Assembly (NCBI RefSeq): GCF_000740055.1
Contig: NZ_BBJM01000012.1
Span: 1-47,939, forward strand
DNA length: 47,939 nucleotides
DNA from: Secundilactobacillus oryzae JCM 18671
Lineage (GTDB): Bacteria > Bacillota > Bacilli > Lactobacillales > Lactobacillaceae
Reading direction: 5' to 3'
A program made the translations under genes and the position numbers. The stretch's first letter is position 1. Every line of letters begins with the position of its first letter. The notes beneath the pieces were generated by a model. The model did not search any database, was not told where the DNA came from, and saw only the letters and a list, made by a program, of their open reading frames with translations. Shown one piece after another: positions 9,114-20,095 of this stretch.

Positions 9114-10154
9114 ATGACAAAGATTGTCCATGTTTTATTTTCTTCCAAATTAGGTGGAGCTGAACAAGTCGCTATTAATATTAGTAAGAACTTGAGTGGA
9201 AGCTATAATTTTGTTTATGTTTCTCCATCTGGACCAATACAGGAAAGTCTGAAAACTTTGGGAATTCAGTATCAAAGCTTTACCCCTAAAAAAATTTGTG
9301 AATTTAAGCATAAGATTGAAGCACTTAAGCCAGATATTATACATGCACATGATTTTAAGGCTAGCTTTTTAGTCAACTTACTTTTTAATAATATTCCGAT
9401 TATTACACATATACATCAGGCACCTAAGTGGCAAACTAGTTACAATTGGAAAAGCATTGCTTTTCAATATATAGCAAAAAAAAGTTCACAGATAATATAT
9501 GTTTCAGATTGGGCTAAAGAGTCCTATGTTTTTCAAGATAAACTAAAAAATGCATCCGTTATTCCTAATGGAATTGATACTTTGCATGTAATTAAAATGT
9601 CCAAGGTGAAAACATCAACGGTTTTTGACTTATTATTCGTTGGTCGTCTTGAAGCGGTTAAGGATCCTGAAAGATTTGTGAAAATTGTGAAGCGGTTATT
9701 GAAAAAAATTCCTGAATTAAAAGTTGGAATTATTGGAGATGGCACCCTAAAAGAACGTATAAGTGAGCAGATTGAGAATATAGCACAAATTGAATTGTTA
9801 GGCTTCAGCAGTAATCCATACAAGTATATGGTAAATGCCAAGGTGGTGCTATCAACTTCAAAGTCGGATGCCTTTGGACTAACGATGGTTGAGGCGGCTT
9901 TACTTGGTGCAATTCCATTTGCTCCAAGTATCGGAGGAATCGCACAAACTACCTCCAAAGTAAATGGTATTGTCTATTCCAGTGATGATGAATTAGTAGA
10001 ATTATTATCCCGTGTTTTTTCAGATGTAGTATTTTACAAAAAAACTACATCTGAAATGTCGAAAGTCGAAATGAATTATTATGATCAGGGAAGATTTATT
10101 GAGCAGATACGACAAGAGTATGAAGGGGTATTGAATAATGGGCGAAACAGATAA
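9114..10154 (+). CDS. Glycosyltransferase family 4 protein
   Basis: This is a second GT-B glycosyltransferase of the repeat-unit pathway, 346 residues. It has an N-terminal MTKIVHVLFSSKLGGAEQVA segment typical of GT4 enzymes, then PDIIHAHD and VIPNGIDT. The C-terminal donor domain has LLFVGRLEAVKDPERFV and SKSDAFGLTMVEAALLGAIP, the EX7E-like motif. The open frame extends upstream to 9015, but ATG 9114 is chosen because GGAAGGAGAG lies at a proper distance before it and homology begins there. It overlaps the following polymerase remnant by 17 bases. AT-rich like its neighbours. The specificity is unknown. Confidence 0.9.
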   Translation: MTKIVHVLFSSKLGGAEQVAINISKNLSGSYNFVYVSPSGPIQESLKTLGIQYQSFTPKKICEFKHKIEALKPDIIHAHDFKASFLVNLLFNNIPIITHIHQAPKWQTSYNWKSIAFQYIAKKSSQIIYVSDWAKESYVFQDKLKNASVIPNGIDTLHVIKMSKVKTSTVFDLLFVGRLEAVKDPERFVKIVKRLLKKIPELKVGIIGDGTLKERISEQIENIAQIELLGFSSNPYKYMVNAKVVLSTSKSDAFGLTMVEAALLGAIPFAPSIGGIAQTTSKVNGIVYSSDDELVELLSRVFSDVVFYKKTTSEMSKVEMNYYDQGRFIEQIRQEYEGVLNNGRNR

Positions 10155-10632
10155 TTATACTGGCGGAATGCTTTTGAAGCCTCTTTTATTCATTACTGAT
10201 TTTTATTTGATTTATCAACCCAATTTTTGGACTAGTAGCTATATTCCTACGGTAATTACGCTAGGGATTACAATTGTTTTTATCATGATGTTGTCACCTT
10301 ATGAAGTGTTGCGGAGTATATATCAATTAAAAATTTTTGTGATTGGTGTGATATTGTCGCTGGGATACTTTGCTTTTAGAGCGATGCTATCTGGAAATGA
10401 TCCACGTGTTTTTCAAAATGTTATTATCATTCTAAATGTTATTTCGCTAGTATTATGGTTAGAAGTTCTCCGCAAGTATTTTCACTTTACAAAAAATGAT
10501 GTGTTAACTTGGATGCTATGGATGGTGGTTGTCCAATGTTTTTTTGCTCTGATAATGCTGGCAAGCTCAGGCATACGGGCAACTATTTTGGCAAAAACAG
10601 CCACTAATATTATTGATAATCAGCTTGTTTGA
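10138..10632 (+). pseudogene. Truncated Wzy-like EPS polymerase (5' part)
   Basis: 164 residues of a polytopic membrane protein remain, with about four hydrophobic helices (for example YIPTVITLGITIVFIMML; VIGVILSLGYFAF; VIIILNVISLVLWL; MLWMVVVQCFFALIMLA). This matches the N-terminal part of O-antigen ligase/polymerase-type proteins, which normally exceed 350 residues with 10 or more helices. The coding frame breaks exactly where an IS256-family left end begins (10631), and the TGA stop is formed from one host base and two IS bases. The missing part was lost with the adjoining deletion. It starts at ATG 10138 behind a GAAGGGG site. Family assignment by topology and position only; not functional as it stands. 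Confidence 0.75.
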
Positions 10633-10696
10633 GAGCGTAAAATATCTTGTGTAAATGCATAAAAGATTTCTGAATTGTATAGAAATAGGGAATGCC
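10631..10696 (+). mobile_element. Solo left end of the IS256-family element
   Basis: These 66 bases are identical, apart from one base (A for G at 10673), to the left end of the complete IS256-family copy at 22010-22075. They run from GAGAGCGTAAAATATCTTG to GGGAATGCC. Everything else of the IS is absent. The right border falls at ATGCC, which is shared by the IS and the glycosyltransferase gene fragment that follows. The scar therefore looks like a deletion of IS body plus flanking DNA by short-homology joining after an insertion. Confidence 0.9.
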
Positions 10697-10991
10697 CTCT
10701 AAATATGAAGGCTTTGGATTATCGGCGGTAGAAATGTTAGCTTTAAGGAAACCAGCAATTGCTAGTAATGTTGGCGGGTTGAAAGATATTATTAACAATG
10801 ATTGTGGTAAGTTAATTGATGGCTTTGATGCTGATGAATACGTTGAAACATACTTTAAATTACTCGAGCCAGAAGTGTATAAGCAAAAATCACAAGGTGC
10901 ATTATTAACTTCAAAGAAGTTTGCGAATACCAAGCGATTTAGTGCTAATTTTATGAATATTTATATGGAGGCATTAAAATGCCAGAATTAA
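10692..10991 (+). pseudogene. Glycosyltransferase family 4, C-terminal fragment
   Basis: 99 residues correspond to the last quarter of a GT4 enzyme. They begin at the donor-site motif PSKYEGFGLSAVEMLALRKP and then IASNVGGLKDII, followed by a C-terminal helix region. About 250 residues of N-terminal acceptor domain and donor-domain start are missing, removed by the deletion that ends in the IS256 scar. The apparent ATG at 10692 is the internal Met of the common MPS(x)YEGFG motif. It overlaps the next glycosyltransferase start by 13 bases, so ribosomes reading it could still help start the next gene. It cannot be catalytic alone. Confidence 0.85.
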
Positions 10992-11869
10992 CAATTTTAA
11001 CTCCATGCTTTAACCGCAAGCCTCGAATGAAGAAATTACTAGAAAGTTTAGAACAACAAACCATTTTTGATTTTCAATGGTTAATAATCGATGATGGGAG
11101 TACCGATGGAACGAAGGAATGGTTTGATCAACTTGATAAAGCTTTATACTCTTTTAAAATAGATTACTATTATAAGAAAAATGGTGGCAAGCATACTGCC
11201 TTAAATTATTCTCATCAATTTATAAAGGGCAAATATATTGTTATTGTTGATAGTGATGATCGCTTAGTTGATAATGCGGTAGAAACTATTTTGACGTATT
11301 GGCGAAAATATGAATCTGATTCCCAAATTGGTGGCATTACCTTTCAAAGAGGAGAACTAAGAAATCATCGAAAATTTGACGATAAAATCGTTGGGGTTAA
11401 AGAATCAACATTTAGTGCCATGACTAATGAGGGAATGTCAGGAGACCATTGCGAAACATTTAGGACGAGTTTATTTAGACAACGTAACTTTCCAGTATTT
11501 AGGGATGAAAAATTTGTCGCAGAGGCTGCTATGTGGTATTTCATCACTCGAAATTATCATGTGATATATGTTGATGATGTTGTTTATTTAGCTGAATACT
11601 TAGATGGTGGATTGACAAAATCGGGAAGAAGCTTACGAATATCGAATCCTAGAGGGAGTCGGTGGCATGCAAGAGCTTTTTTGAATTCCGATTTTAACTT
11701 TCGGATTAGGATAAAAAATTCCCTTTTGTTTAATACGTACTCTCATTTTATTGGAGAAAATTACTTTAAAGCTGTTTCTACAACAACCAATAGTCGATTT
11801 ATATTGACTATAAATTGGCTACCAAGTTATGGTTTATATTATATTTGGAAGAAAAAATATGGTAATTAA
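10979..11869 (+). CDS. Glycosyltransferase family 2 protein
   Basis: This inverting GT-A glycosyltransferase of the EPS repeat unit has 296 residues. The family 2 signature is plain: LTILTPCFNRKPRMKKLL, LIIDDGSTDGTKEW with DDG at 38-40, NGGKHTALN, and the metal-binding IVDSDDR at about 90-96. A variable C-terminal half follows. ATG 10979 lies inside the end of the preceding gene fragment and follows a TATGGAGG site. The DNA is AT-rich. The sugar specificity cannot be read from the sequence. It appears intact. Confidence 0.9.
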   Translation: MPELTILTPCFNRKPRMKKLLESLEQQTIFDFQWLIIDDGSTDGTKEWFDQLDKALYSFKIDYYYKKNGGKHTALNYSHQFIKGKYIVIVDSDDRLVDNAVETILTYWRKYESDSQIGGITFQRGELRNHRKFDDKIVGVKESTFSAMTNEGMSGDHCETFRTSLFRQRNFPVFRDEKFVAEAAMWYFITRNYHVIYVDDVVYLAEYLDGGLTKSGRSLRISNPRGSRWHARAFLNSDFNFRIRIKNSLLFNTYSHFIGENYFKAVSTTTNSRFILTINWLPSYGLYYIWKKKYGN

Positions 11870-11908
11870 TGCTTTAGATTATTAATAAGTTAAGGTAGGA
11901 GTTAACTA

Positions 11909-12832
11909 ATGATGAATGATATTAATTGGCAAAAAGAGAAAACGCTCATTTTAACTCAGACTGATCCTAATGTTGACGTTATGTTTAAGAGCTGGCTAAA
12001 GTATGGCCTACATGCGGACGTTATATTTAAGAATATATCTAAACCTTTAAGAGCTATTAGGAGGGTAGTAGCAACTAATTTGCCTGCAAACTTTCTTGCT
12101 GGTTGGCTTAACGATTGGAAAAATGAACTAGATAAATATGAAACTATTATCATTCATGCTAGTGAGTTAACTTCTCACTTGCCAACATATATTCATCAAA
12201 TAAATCCGCAAGCTAGGATTATTTACTGGTATTGGAATCCGGTTAATAGCCATACTTTGCCTTCCTTGGTTACTGATTCAGATGTAGAATTTTGGACATT
12301 CGATAAGGGGGACCAGGGAAAATATAATATGAATTTTAATATTCAGTATTATTCGGGGATGGATAATGTAAAAAAAACTAAATTGAAAAATGATATTTAT
12401 TTCATTGGTCATGATAAGGGAAGAAAACAAGAGATTGATAATATCCTTGAAAAAGTGAAAGCTTCAAATCTTAAATATAGAGCGGATATATTATCAGATG
12501 GGTCAAAAAATTATATTCCATATGATACAGTAAAAAAAAGGGTGTTAGAATCACGCGCTATTTTAGAAGTAAATCAACAAGGGCAAAAAGGGTACACTCT
12601 TCGTGCACTTGAGGCTTTATTTTTAGAAAAAAAGCTAATAACAACTAATAAAAGCATTATTAATGAGGACTTTTATTCATCTAATAATATTTTTGTTGTT
12701 GATGTAGATGATTGGGAAAGACTTCCAATTATAATAAAATCGCCATATTACAAAAAAGTAAATCGTTTTAAGAATGAGTATGATGTTAATAAGTGGTTCA
12801 GTAATTTTTTTAGGCTTGAATTTACACTTTAA
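11909..12832 (+). CDS. Putative glycosyltransferase-like EPS protein, 3' end altered by an IS
   Basis: I do not recognise a specific family with certainty. The 307 residues are soluble, with no signal peptide or membrane helix. The C-terminal half (DIYFIGHDKGRK; RVLESRAILEVNQQGQKGYT; RALEALFLEKKLITTN) resembles the donor domain of CgeB/GT1-like glycosyltransferases. ATG 11909 follows a good TAGGAG site. The frame ends at TAA 12830-12832, which lies inside the 15-bp left inverted repeat of an IS30 element, so the insertion supplied the stop. Joining the flanks across the IS suggests that only about eight or fewer terminal residues were changed. The protein may therefore still work. A role in EPS assembly is inferred from position. 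Confidence 0.6.
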   Translation: MMNDINWQKEKTLILTQTDPNVDVMFKSWLKYGLHADVIFKNISKPLRAIRRVVATNLPANFLAGWLNDWKNELDKYETIIIHASELTSHLPTYIHQINPQARIIYWYWNPVNSHTLPSLVTDSDVEFWTFDKGDQGKYNMNFNIQYYSGMDNVKKTKLKNDIYFIGHDKGRKQEIDNILEKVKASNLKYRADILSDGSKNYIPYDTVKKRVLESRAILEVNQQGQKGYTLRALEALFLEKKLITTNKSIINEDFYSSNNIFVVDVDDWERLPIIIKSPYYKKVNRFKNEYDVNKWFSNFFRLEFTL

Positions 12833-13903
12833 GTGCAACACTAATTAAATAAAGAATGGCCCATGGCCAAATTTCTGTAAAATGATGTTTGCGAAAACAA
12901 TCATGAAAGGAATTTAGCCATGGACCACTACAAGCATATTACCATAGATGAACGGGAAACTATCTTTTTAATGAGGAATCATGGAAACTCACTTCGTGAG
13001 ATTGCCAGCCATATCAAGAAAAGTTACTCAACCATTTCTCGAGAATTAAGCCGTAATTCTACTGGTAAATCCTATTCACCTTCGAAGGCTCAGGAGAAGT
13101 ACAAACAGCGCAAAGGCAATTGTGGCAGAGTCTCTCTTTTGAGTAACCCTCAGGTGTTTGAAGTGGTGAGAGAACACTTCTGCGAAGACCTTTGGTCTCC
13201 GGAAGAAATATCGAATCGCTTGGCAGTCGAAAAGTATCCGGTGCAGATCAGTACCACGACTATTTACCGTGGGATTTTCAATGGCTTATTTGATAATTTA
13301 TTTAAATCTGGCAGCTCTAGTGCCGTGCGCCATCTAAGGCATCACGGCAAGTCTCGCCACAATAAAGCTTATCAAGAAAAGCGAGGCAAGATTCCAATCC
13401 CCACAAGATTCATGATCGTCCGCGAGAAGCTGACAACCGTGTAGAAATTGGTCACTGGGAAGGTGATACCGCGTTAGGCAAAAGCGGAAAGGCTTGTGTC
13501 GTTACATTGGTTGACCGAAAATCTCGTTACCTGCTTATTGGTAAAGCTGCTAAAAGAACTTCAGAAGCAGTCACGGATACTTTGAGCGACTTAATGAAGC
13601 TATGGCCTGGTAGATCGTTAACGATTACCCCGGATAGGGGTAAAGAGTTTGCCAAAGTTCAATGTTTAACTGATAAGTTTGGTACGCCCTTCTACTTTCC
13701 CGATCCTCACTCTCCTTGGCAACGAGGAACTAACGAAAATACTAACGGCTTGCTTCGCGAATATTTGCCAAAAGGAACTGACCTTGATTCAATTACTGAC
13801 CGCCGGATACAAGCATATGCAGAACAAATGAATAATCGTCCCCGTAAATGTCTCGGATGGAAAACGCCTTATGAAATATTCTTTAATGTAGTGTTGCACT
13901 TAA
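12829..13903 (+). mobile_element. IS30-family insertion sequence (frameshifted)
   Basis: A perfect 15-bp inverted repeat, TTAAGTGCAACACTA at 12829-12843 and its complement at 13889-13903, bounds a single IS30-type transposase gene. The element sits at the 3' end of one EPS gene and about 25 bases before the polymerase gene. No convincing target duplication is visible. An inverted repeat (12861-12873 with 12911-12923) covers the transposase start codon. Confidence 0.9.
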
Positions 13904-13908
13904 TTTGA
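12920..13908 (+). pseudogene. IS30-family transposase with one frameshift
   Basis: The first part (12920-13444) has the IS30 N-terminal helix-turn-helix: ITIDERETIFLMRNHG, then LREIASHIKKSYSTISREL. The second part holds the DDE core with D in GHWEGDTALG, D in TPDRGKEFA and E in NENTNGLL, ending NNRPRKCLGWKTPYEIF. The two are in different frames. The change occurs at a run of four C near 13398-13401; adding one base there restores continuous IPHKIHDRPREADNRVEIGHW. It is therefore one gene with a one-base deletion in a homopolymer, or a sequencing error. The stop is read in the right inverted repeat. A good AAAGGAATTT site precedes ATG 12920. Confidence 0.9.
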
Positions 13909-13930
13909 CAGTTCAAGGGAGTAAATAATA

Positions 13931-14977
13931 ATGTATCTTGTTTTAGCTTTATTAATAGCTTTAGGACTATTTTTTCCCCAAAGTAAGTTGGTAATAGTAA
14001 TTGATGTAGTGGTGCTTGGTCTTATAGTAGGTTTAAGGACAAATAGTATGGACTATTATAATTATTTACTTGAGTACAATACGGCGCAAATAGTTCCCCC
14101 ATCACTAGCGGATTTTCCAGGATATAATATTATAATGAGATGGAGCCAATATATAGGATTAGATTTCACGCAATTTGTATTAGTAATGGCATTTATTTCC
14201 TTTACTTTAATGATCACTGGGATGATGATATTTAGTCAATATGTCCCATTTGCAATGGCCCTTTTTATAGTATATCCATTTGGTCATGAGGCAATTCAAA
14301 TGCGAACCTTTTTAGCTGATGCGCTGGTAATATGTGCACTTCCCTTACTATTAATAGATCATAAGACAAGAATGAAAAATATCTTATCAAAAAGCATCTT
14401 TTTTATCCTTGTATTTTTTGCAAGTAGAATACATACGCTTTGTTGGTTCTATTTAGCTATAGCTGCAATATATTTATTTTTAAGAAGAAAAAAATGGTAT
14501 GTTCCACTTATTATTATCATTACCATAATAACAATGCTACTTATTAGATTGAATATACTTACTCGTCTTATGATGGTTATTTCTTCGAGCGATAAATTAG
14601 ATCACTGGGTTCAGGGGTCTTCTGGGCTTGGTATGATTTTTTATACTTTTTTAACAATGGTTTTATATTTGTTAATTAGGTACTCTATTTTGAATATGGT
14701 AAAAAATGAAACAGATAAAGTTTCTAAACAAGTAAAAATTAATATTTTAAGCTACTCAACGTGTCTTTTATTGATTATACCTTTATTAACCTATGATATA
14801 ACCTTTAACAGATTATGGCGAATTTTCTTGATTTTACTGTATCTTATGGCCGGAGAATATTTATACCGAACGCATTTCGATCGAAATAAATTAATCTACA
14901 TTTTTGCTTTATTGGCAATGGTTATTAGTATGTTTATTATAGAAAATGAATTAACTATTTTAAATTCATTAAATTAA
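13931..14977 (+). CDS. EpsG/Wzy-like EPS polymerase
   Basis: This polytopic membrane protein has 348 residues and about nine to ten hydrophobic helices, of the EpsG type. The N-terminus (MYLVLALLIALGLFFPQ), the GLRTNSMDYYNYLLEY segment and the loop with HEAIQMRTFLADAL are characteristic of this family of repeat-unit polymerases. It would join flipped repeat units at the outer face of the membrane. It is intact and follows an AAGGGAG site, immediately after the IS30 element, so it may be read from host transcripts passing through the IS. Because the other polymerase-like gene (10138-10632) is broken, this is the only complete polymerase candidate in the island. Confidence in Wzy function is good but rests on topology and family resemblance. 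Confidence 0.85.
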   Translation: MYLVLALLIALGLFFPQSKLVIVIDVVVLGLIVGLRTNSMDYYNYLLEYNTAQIVPPSLADFPGYNIIMRWSQYIGLDFTQFVLVMAFISFTLMITGMMIFSQYVPFAMALFIVYPFGHEAIQMRTFLADALVICALPLLLIDHKTRMKNILSKSIFFILVFFASRIHTLCWFYLAIAAIYLFLRRKKWYVPLIIIITIITMLLIRLNILTRLMMVISSSDKLDHWVQGSSGLGMIFYTFLTMVLYLLIRYSILNMVKNETDKVSKQVKINILSYSTCLLLIIPLLTYDITFNRLWRIFLILLYLMAGEYLYRTHFDRNKLIYIFALLAMVISMFIIENELTILNSLN

Positions 14978-14989
14978 TAGGGTGATCTT

Positions 14990-16081
14990 ATGAAAATAAA
15001 TATGGTCTTACCAGGAATAGGACATTCTGGTGGGGTACAGATGGCTATCGATTATCTAAACTATTTTGCGCGTCATGATAATGACGTTATATGCTATGTT
15101 CCGTTTACTGGTGCATACTATGGGTGGAAAAGAATTTTATTTCCTAAGGCAATGTATCGAATTATTAAATCTAAAGACCTGCAGGGAAAATGGATTTCAC
15201 ATAAAATTAATATAAAATTTGTGCCTTATATTAATAATCTCTATGTTAGAGATGCTGATATTACAATTGCAACAAGTTGGTTAACAAGCTATTGGGTTTA
15301 TAATTTAAAACAGGAAAAGGGCGCTAAAGTATATTTTGTTCAGGACTTTGAAACTTGGGGTAATGATAAGGAAAATAACAAGGTTAAAGCAAGTTATCAG
15401 TTGCCGTATGATTTACGAATTTCAGTTAGTACAGAACTCCATGACAGATTAATACAGGAAACAAAAGCAAGTTCAATAGTTATCTGTAATGGTCTCCCTA
15501 AAGAGTCTATTCGTAAATTTTCTAAAATCAATAGCGAAAAACTTGTTATTGGTTTTCCTTTTAGAGAGAAACGTGCAGTTCAGCAGGATATAAAAAATAC
15601 AGAATTTGGTACTAACAGCTTACTAAAATTTGTGCATGAAAATCCAGAAATAAAGGTAAAAACATTTGGTTTTAAAAAACCAATAGAATTTCCTAAACTA
15701 ATAGAATTTCTTGAGAATCCCAGCAAGGATGAACTAAATAAGTGGTATGATTCTATTGATATTTTTTATGTTCCTAGTTTATATGAAGGCTGGGGGTTAC
15801 CTGCAATGGAAGCGATGGCTCGTGGGTGTGCAGTAATAGGTGCAAATACTGGATGTCTTAAGGAATTTGGTAAGCATTTAGAAAATTGTTATAAAATTAA
15901 TAATATGACGAATCAGCAAGAACTATTTCAAGGGTTAGAACTGCTAATTAAAGCAGATGATTTAAGACAAAAAATTTCTGAAAATGCAATTAAAATAGTG
16001 AACAATTATACTTTTGAAAATAAGGCACAAAAGTTTTTAGAACTTCTTGAAAAACTAAATTCAGAAGGAGCGATTAATTGA
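14990..16081 (+). CDS. Glycosyltransferase family 4 protein
   Basis: This GT-B glycosyltransferase has 363 residues. The N-terminal half, with MVLPGIGHSGGVQMAIDYLN, ATSWLTSYWVYNL and YFVQDFETWG, is like enzymes that build rhamnose-containing glycans. The C-terminal donor domain has FYVPSLYEGWGLPAMEAMA and CAVIGANTGCLKEFG, the EX7E-type motif. ATG 14990 follows a GGGTGAT site, 12 bases after the polymerase stop. Its TGA overlaps the TTG start of the flippase by three bases, so the two are coupled. The donor sugar is not certain; dTDP-rhamnose is an attractive guess because rml genes follow, but this is inference. Confidence 0.88.
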   Translation: MKINMVLPGIGHSGGVQMAIDYLNYFARHDNDVICYVPFTGAYYGWKRILFPKAMYRIIKSKDLQGKWISHKINIKFVPYINNLYVRDADITIATSWLTSYWVYNLKQEKGAKVYFVQDFETWGNDKENNKVKASYQLPYDLRISVSTELHDRLIQETKASSIVICNGLPKESIRKFSKINSEKLVIGFPFREKRAVQQDIKNTEFGTNSLLKFVHENPEIKVKTFGFKKPIEFPKLIEFLENPSKDELNKWYDSIDIFYVPSLYEGWGLPAMEAMARGCAVIGANTGCLKEFGKHLENCYKINNMTNQQELFQGLELLIKADDLRQKISENAIKIVNNYTFENKAQKFLELLEKLNSEGAIN

Positions 16082-17565
16082 GTAATAGTAATAAAAAACA
16101 GTGTTCCTTGGGAGTCAATGCTATTCTTAATGGCTTACAAAGTGTATTAAATCTAATTTTTCCACTGATAACATTTCCATACGTTTCTAGAATTCTTTCT
16201 GTTGATGGAATGGGAATATATAATTTTTCAAATACATATGTAGGATATTTTTTATTAATTGCTGGTTTGGGCATTACTACATATGCGGTTAGAGAGGGAG
16301 CTAAATTTAGAGATAATTATAGGAAAATGAGTGATTTTTCTAGTGAGATATTCACTCTTAATATGATTTCTACACTGATAGCGTACATTTTATTGGTATT
16401 GAGCCTATTAATCTTTAATGCATTAAATACCTATGCACTATGTATTTTGATTTTCAGTGTTCAAATATTATTCACCACTTTGGGGACAAATTGGCTTTAT
16501 GTTATCTATGAAGATTATGCGTATATAACAAGTAGAAATATTGCTTTCAAAATAGTTTCTGTTATCTTGTTATTTGTTTTTGTGAAAAAGCCTACTGATT
16601 ATTTTGTTTATGCGTGGATAACGGTATTAGCTTCAGTAGGATCGAATATCTTGAATTATATTCATGCAAAATCATTTGTTAATTTACGCTTTTTATGGAG
16701 AACAAAATGGAAAACTCATTTAAAACCTATCTTGATTATCTTTGCATCAGCAGTAGCAGTTAATATATATGTATCATCTGACAATACGATTCTTGGTTTA
16801 ATAAAGGGAAATTATGAAGTTGGTATTTATGGTGTTTCGGTAAAGATTTATACAATTGTTGCGAGTTTACTAACCGCAATTTTAACCGTGACAATTCCAC
16901 GACTCTCCGCTCTGTATGGTAAAAAATTATTTGATGAATACCATGCTCTATTAAATAGGCTAATGAACTTATTAATTATTTTAGCTTTTCCTGCTATGAC
17001 GGGATTGATGATGCTTAGCAAAAATATTGTAATAATTATTGCAGGAGAAAAATATATACAGGCTTCTACTTCTTTAGCAATTATTGCCTGGGCAATTTTA
17101 TTCTCACTATTTAGCTGGATTTTTTCCGATTGCGTTTTACTTCCAGCTAAAAGAGAAAAGTATCTTCTAAAAAACACGATTATTACAGCGATATTTAACA
17201 TCTTAATCAATTTAATTTTTATACCACTATGGTCATATGATGGTGCAGCACTGAGTACTGTTTTAGCAGAAGTAATGTCTGTAACAATGAATGCCTATTA
17301 TGGAAGAGATATTTTAAAACGAACATTTTCTAACAGATCAATTTTGAAAAATATTTTTGATTCTTTAGTTGGTTGTATTGTTGTTGTGATAATTTGCTAT
17401 GTGGTTAACTCAAACATCGATTCATATATAATTGGCTTAATAATTTCGGTATCACTTGCCATTGTAGCTTATTTTTCGGTTTTGTTATTAATGAAAAACT
17501 TGGCATTTAAAGAGTTTATTAGGGCTGTAAGTAATGTACTACAAAGAAGGAGAAGCAGATCATGA
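16078..17565 (+). CDS. Wzx-type polysaccharide flippase
   Basis: This membrane transporter of the MATE/MOP superfamily (polysaccharide biosynthesis family) moves lipid-linked repeat units across the membrane. The 495 residues contain about 12-14 transmembrane helices. The N-terminal [13 protein letters not shown], then [17 protein letters not shown], is a signature of Gram-positive Wzx proteins. The start is TTG 16078, supported by AGAAGGAG eight bases upstream and by overlap with the previous stop. The last four bases (ATGA) overlap the RmlA start, so it is in the same operon. AT-rich and intact. Confidence 0.92.
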   Translation: MSNSNKKQCSLGVNAILNGLQSVLNLIFPLITFPYVSRILSVDGMGIYNFSNTYVGYFLLIAGLGITTYAVREGAKFRDNYRKMSDFSSEIFTLNMISTLIAYILLVLSLLIFNALNTYALCILIFSVQILFTTLGTNWLYVIYEDYAYITSRNIAFKIVSVILLFVFVKKPTDYFVYAWITVLASVGSNILNYIHAKSFVNLRFLWRTKWKTHLKPILIIFASAVAVNIYVSSDNTILGLIKGNYEVGIYGVSVKIYTIVASLLTAILTVTIPRLSALYGKKLFDEYHALLNRLMNLLIILAFPAMTGLMMLSKNIVIIIAGEKYIQASTSLAIIAWAILFSLFSWIFSDCVLLPAKREKYLLKNTIITAIFNILINLIFIPLWSYDGAALSTVLAEVMSVTMNAYYGRDILKRTFSNRSILKNIFDSLVGCIVVVIICYVVNSNIDSYIIGLIISVSLAIVAYFSVLLLMKNLAFKEFIRAVSNVLQRRRSRS

Positions 17566-18434
17566 AAGGAATAATTTTAGCCGGTGGGTCAGGAACCCGT
17601 CTTTATCCAATTACGCGTGGTATTTCAAAACAATTGATTCCGGTTTATGATAAGCCGATGATTTATTATCCTTTATCGACTTTAATGTTAGCTGGAATTC
17701 GTGATATTTTAGTTATTTCAACCCCTGAATATATGCCTCTTTTTCAAGACTTATTAGGGGATGGTTCTAATTTAGGACTTAATTTTTCATATAAAGTGCA
17801 GGAACACCCTAATGGCTTAGCGGAAGCTTTTATTCTTGGCGAAGAGTTCATTGGGGATGATAGTGTTTGCTTAATTCTTGGTGATAATATTTATTATGGG
17901 GCAGGTTTATCGGACTTAGTTCAGTCGGCGGCTAAAAAGACTGACGGGGCAACTGTCTTTGGTTATCATGTCAATGATCCTGAACGGTTTGGGGTCGTTG
18001 ACTTTGATGATCAGATGCATGCTTTATCAATAGAAGAGAAGCCGGCTCATCCCAAGAGTAATTATGCGGTTACTGGTTTGTACTTCTATGATAATCAGGT
18101 CGTTGATATTGCTAAAAATATCAAGCCATCGGATCGGGGAGAACTTGAGATTACTGACGTTAATAAGGAATACCTACGTCAAGGCAAGCTGGATGTGAAG
18201 TTAATGGGTCGTGGCTATGCCTGGCTTGATACGGGGACCCATGATTCAATGTTGGAAGCAGCTAACTTCATTGCTACAATTGAAAAACGGCAAAACCTTA
18301 AAGTGGCTTCCCTTGAAGAAATTGCCTACCGGATGGGCTACATTAATAAAGAAGAATTAGCAGAACTGGCGCAACCGTTAAAGAAAAGTGATTACGGTCA
18401 GTATTTATTACGGTTAGCGGAACAGGAGAATTAA
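17562..18434 (+). CDS. rfbA: Glucose-1-phosphate thymidylyltransferase RmlA
   Basis: RmlA makes dTDP-glucose from glucose-1-phosphate and dTTP, the first step to dTDP-L-rhamnose. The 290 residues start with the nucleotide-binding [20 protein letters not shown] and then [15 protein letters not shown]. The sugar-site segments [14 protein letters not shown]-like [12 protein letters not shown], and [15 protein letters not shown] follow. Length is as expected. Its ATG overlaps the flippase stop by four bases. It is the only RmlA in the window, so both rhamnose gene sets depend on it. Its 5' half is AT-rich like the flippase and its 3' part GC-richer like rfbC, which may mark a recombination join in or near the gene. 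Confidence 0.96.
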   Translation: MKGIILAGGSGTRLYPITRGISKQLIPVYDKPMIYYPLSTLMLAGIRDILVISTPEYMPLFQDLLGDGSNLGLNFSYKVQEHPNGLAEAFILGEEFIGDDSVCLILGDNIYYGAGLSDLVQSAAKKTDGATVFGYHVNDPERFGVVDFDDQMHALSIEEKPAHPKSNYAVTGLYFYDNQVVDIAKNIKPSDRGELEITDVNKEYLRQGKLDVKLMGRGYAWLDTGTHDSMLEAANFIATIEKRQNLKVASLEEIAYRMGYINKEELAELAQPLKKSDYGQYLLRLAEQEN

Positions 18435-18438
18435 GATA

Positions 18439-20078
<1,640 letters not shown>

Positions 20079-20095
20079 TTAGGTAGATGATTTAA

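Noticed and set aside
12855-12870. GGCCCATGGCC-like palindromes shared by 12858 and the right edge as a common repeat
   Set aside because: The flanks differ and both are short self-complementary words in unrelated IS leaders.
13398-13445. Programmed frameshifting in the first IS30 transposase
   Set aside because: IS30 elements normally use one frame, no slippery heptamer with a stimulator is seen, and a single base restores the frame, so mutation or read error is simpler.
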